Assembly (NCBI GenBank): GCA_016201275.1
Contig: JACQDB010000149.1
Location: 1 to 64,000, forward strand
Direction: 5' to 3'
DNA length: 64,000 bases
DNA from: Acidobacteriota bacterium
GTDB taxonomy: Bacteria; Acidobacteriota; Blastocatellia; UBA7656
Below, piece by piece: positions 62,294 to 64,000 of the stretch (the first letter of the stretch is position 1; every line of letters begins with the position of its first letter). The notes beneath the pieces are model-generated. The model had not been told where the DNA came from and searched no databases. It was given only the letters and a program-made list of their open reading frames with translations. The translations under genes were made by a program, and so were the position numbers.

Positions 62294-62480
62294 TATTTTT
62301 CTTTTATTTATTCATCAAGATTTTTCTCAGCTTTTCGCTGAAGTTGGATAACTCTTTTGCAATTTATCTAGTAGAATATCTGCACCAGTGAGGGTTGCAT
62401 CTTGACAGGTTCATTTGAGAAGCGTACCAATTCACATTAGATTTTTTACAAGAGTTTTATAGTCCTAAAGGAGAGCCGCG

Positions 62481-64000
62481 TTGTCCGAAATAAGTGAGAA
62501 ATATCATGCAGATGTAGAGAAACTTCTTGAGATGGGCAAGGAGAAGGAGTATCTGACATTTGATGACATCAATCGCTTGTTGCCTACCGATATAAATTCG
62601 GCGGAAGATATAGAAGCGCTCTTTGATGTCATAGGGGCCGAAGGCATTTCCATATCCGACAGTGATGAAAAGTTTTTAGAAAGCGCGGTGGCCAGTGCCG
62701 ATGTAGCACCGGAAAAACTCGACCTGCCTTTTGATGAAGACCCGGATGCCGAAGTCGTCACCGAAGTGGATTCGACCAACGACCCGGTGCGTTTGTATAT
62801 GCGCGAAATGGCGACCGTGGCGCTGTTGACCCGCGAAGGCGAAATCCAGATTGCCAAGCGCGTCGAACGCGGACGCTCGCGGTCATTAAAAGTCACCTCG
62901 CGTTTGCTGGTGTGCGTGGAGGCGCTGATCGAAATCGGCGAAAAAATCCGCAGCGGCGAAATCAGCATACGCGATCTGGTCAGTTTCAATGAACCGGATA
63001 TGGAAGTCGAAGAGCGCGATGAAAAATTCGACGACGCCCAGACCGCCACGCTGGCGGCGATTGACCAATTGAAAAAACGCTACGACATGACCATCAGCCT
63101 TTATCAACAGTTGCTGGACGAACCCAAGAAATCCACCAACCTGGCATTGCTGCGTCACGACCTGGCGCGCTCCAGAGTGTTGACCAGCATACAGGCTCGC
63201 GCTTTGGATGTCGCGCTGCAACAACACAATAAATTGGCCGCCATCGTCCGCGATTGCGCGGCGCAGATTCACGAAGCCAAAACCGGCATCGAAAAAGCCA
63301 AACGCGCTGTTGAAAAACGCAAGTGGAATGAAGACGAACGCGAATTGCGCCGCCATTTGAAAGAGGCAGAGCGCAAACTTGCTGACCTCGAACAGAAATG
63401 GCATACCAGCGCCCTGGAAATCGAGCGCTCGGTTGCCGCCATCAATATCGGCGAACAGGAAGCCAATATCGCCAAACGCGAATTGATTGAAGCCAATCTG
63501 CGGCTGGTGGTTTCGATTGCCAAACGCTACACCAATCGCGGCCTACAGTTTCTGGATTTGATTCAAGAAGGCAACATCGGCTTGATGAAAGCCGTGGATA
63601 AATTCGAGTGGCGACGCGGCTATAAATTTTCGACCTATGCAACGTGGTGGATTCGACAGGCGATCACTCGCGCCATCGCCGATCAGGCGCGCACCATACG
63701 CATACCGGTTCACATGATTGAAACCATCAACAAGATGATTCGCATCTCGCGGGCGCTGGTGCAGGAATTAGGCCGCGAACCCAGCCCCGAAGAGATCGCG
63801 AAACAGATGGATATGCCGGTTGATAAAGTGCGGCAGGTGATGAAGGTGGCACAGGAACCAATTTCGCTCGAAACCCCTATAGGAGAAGAAGACGATTCGC
63901 ATCTAGGCGATTTCATCGAAGACAAAGTGATTACCAATCCCGCCGAAGCGGTGATCTCTTCCAACTTGCGCGAAGTGACCGATGAAGTATTGAAGTCGCT
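62481..64000 (+). CDS. rpoD: Primary sigma factor RpoD/SigA, 3' end outside window
   Basis: TTG at 62481 follows AAAGGAGAGCCGCG, and the frame runs open to the window edge (about 506 codons). Region 1.1 is at the N-terminus ([20 protein letters not shown]), region 1.2 is [21 protein letters not shown], and a long acidic/helical insertion follows. Region 2 is complete: [62 protein letters not shown]. Region 3 has begun ([27 protein letters not shown]). Region 4 is cut off. It directs housekeeping transcription. Confidence 0.95.
   Translation, partial: MSEISEKYHADVEKLLEMGKEKEYLTFDDINRLLPTDINSAEDIEALFDVIGAEGISISDSDEKFLESAVASADVAPEKLDLPFDEDPDAEVVTEVDSTNDPVRLYMREMATVALLTREGEIQIAKRVERGRSRSLKVTSRLLVCVEALIEIGEKIRSGEISIRDLVSFNEPDMEVEERDEKFDDAQTATLAAIDQLKKRYDMTISLYQQLLDEPKKSTNLALLRHDLARSRVLTSIQARALDVALQQHNKLAAIVRDCAAQIHEAKTGIEKAKRAVEKRKWNEDERELRRHLKEAERKLADLEQKWHTSALEIERSVAAINIGEQEANIAKRELIEANLRLVVSIAKRYTNRGLQFLDLIQEGNIGLMKAVDKFEWRRGYKFSTYATWWIRQAITRAIADQARTIRIPVHMIETINKMIRISRALVQELGREPSPEEIAKQMDMPVDKVRQVMKVAQEPISLETPIGEEDDSHLGDFIEDKVITNPAEAVISSNLREVTDEVLKS

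Noticed and set aside
62504-63964. Minus-strand open frames opposite rpoD
   Set aside because: Ser/Phe-rich shadow frames of a highly conserved gene.

Overview
The window is a compact bacterial chromosome segment, most likely from an Acidobacteriota member (Blastocatellia-like). This placement is inferred from gene content: two secreted von Willebrand A proteins of the type abundant in that phylum, several FHA-domain proteins, a secreted CHAT-TPR protein beside ECF sigma and anti-sigma genes, and frequent TTG/GTG starts. No rRNA or tRNA gene, phage, intact insertion sequence or CRISPR array was seen.

Layout. 0-7 kb: a Cys-rich secreted peptide cut by the window edge, a CHAT-TPR / ECF sigma / zinc-finger anti-sigma cluster, a secreted barrel-like protein and an unusual sigma factor. 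7-18 kb: a lipoprotein, an acyl-CoA carboxylase carboxyltransferase, a VWA protein, then a minus-strand cell-wall operon (FHA protein, penicillin-binding protein, di-heme cytochrome c, RodA/FtsW) and a LolA-like gene. 18-26 kb: an acyltransferase/N-acylamino-acid racemase pair, FabG, a PilZ-like protein, then a more A/T-rich stretch (two small orphans, glutaryl-CoA dehydrogenase, XdhC) and a second VWA protein. 26-31 kb: UDP-glucose dehydrogenase, UDP-glucuronate decarboxylase, a sugar aminotransferase and a lytic transglycosylase (envelope polysaccharide). 32-43 kb: an SbcC/Rad50-like ATPase between two inverted copies of a short palindromic element, pilin-like proteins, an acyl-CoA dehydrogenase, a sensor kinase, CorA and cysteine dioxygenase. 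43-49 kb: a molybdopterin oxidoreductase system whose electron-transfer and membrane subunits are fused, with a decayed two-gene antitoxin/nucleotidyltransferase module between its two main genes. 50-57 kb: TrkA, two diguanylate cyclases, a protease-TM-FHA protein, a HAD hydrolase and GTP cyclohydrolase II. 57-60 kb: decaying genes and dense palindromic repeats. 60-64 kb: dnaG followed by rpoD, cut by the window end.

The most striking unexplained structure is in the non-coding DNA. There are several families of short palindromic, MITE/REP-like elements, some repeated tens of kilobases apart; in three places an element edge supplies the stop codon of the adjoining gene. The 5' end of the di-heme cytochrome gene exists as four successive start-codon copies; the outermost ATG overlaps the stop codon of the upstream penicillin-binding protein gene. 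Three genes look recently broken: a nucleotidyltransferase, a HEPN-domain gene and a gene with an in-frame TAG. No complete new defence or metabolic system is demonstrated. The best candidates for follow-up are the CHAT/ECF/anti-sigma cluster, the cell-wall operon with an embedded cytochrome, and the stop-codon-supplying repeat elements.
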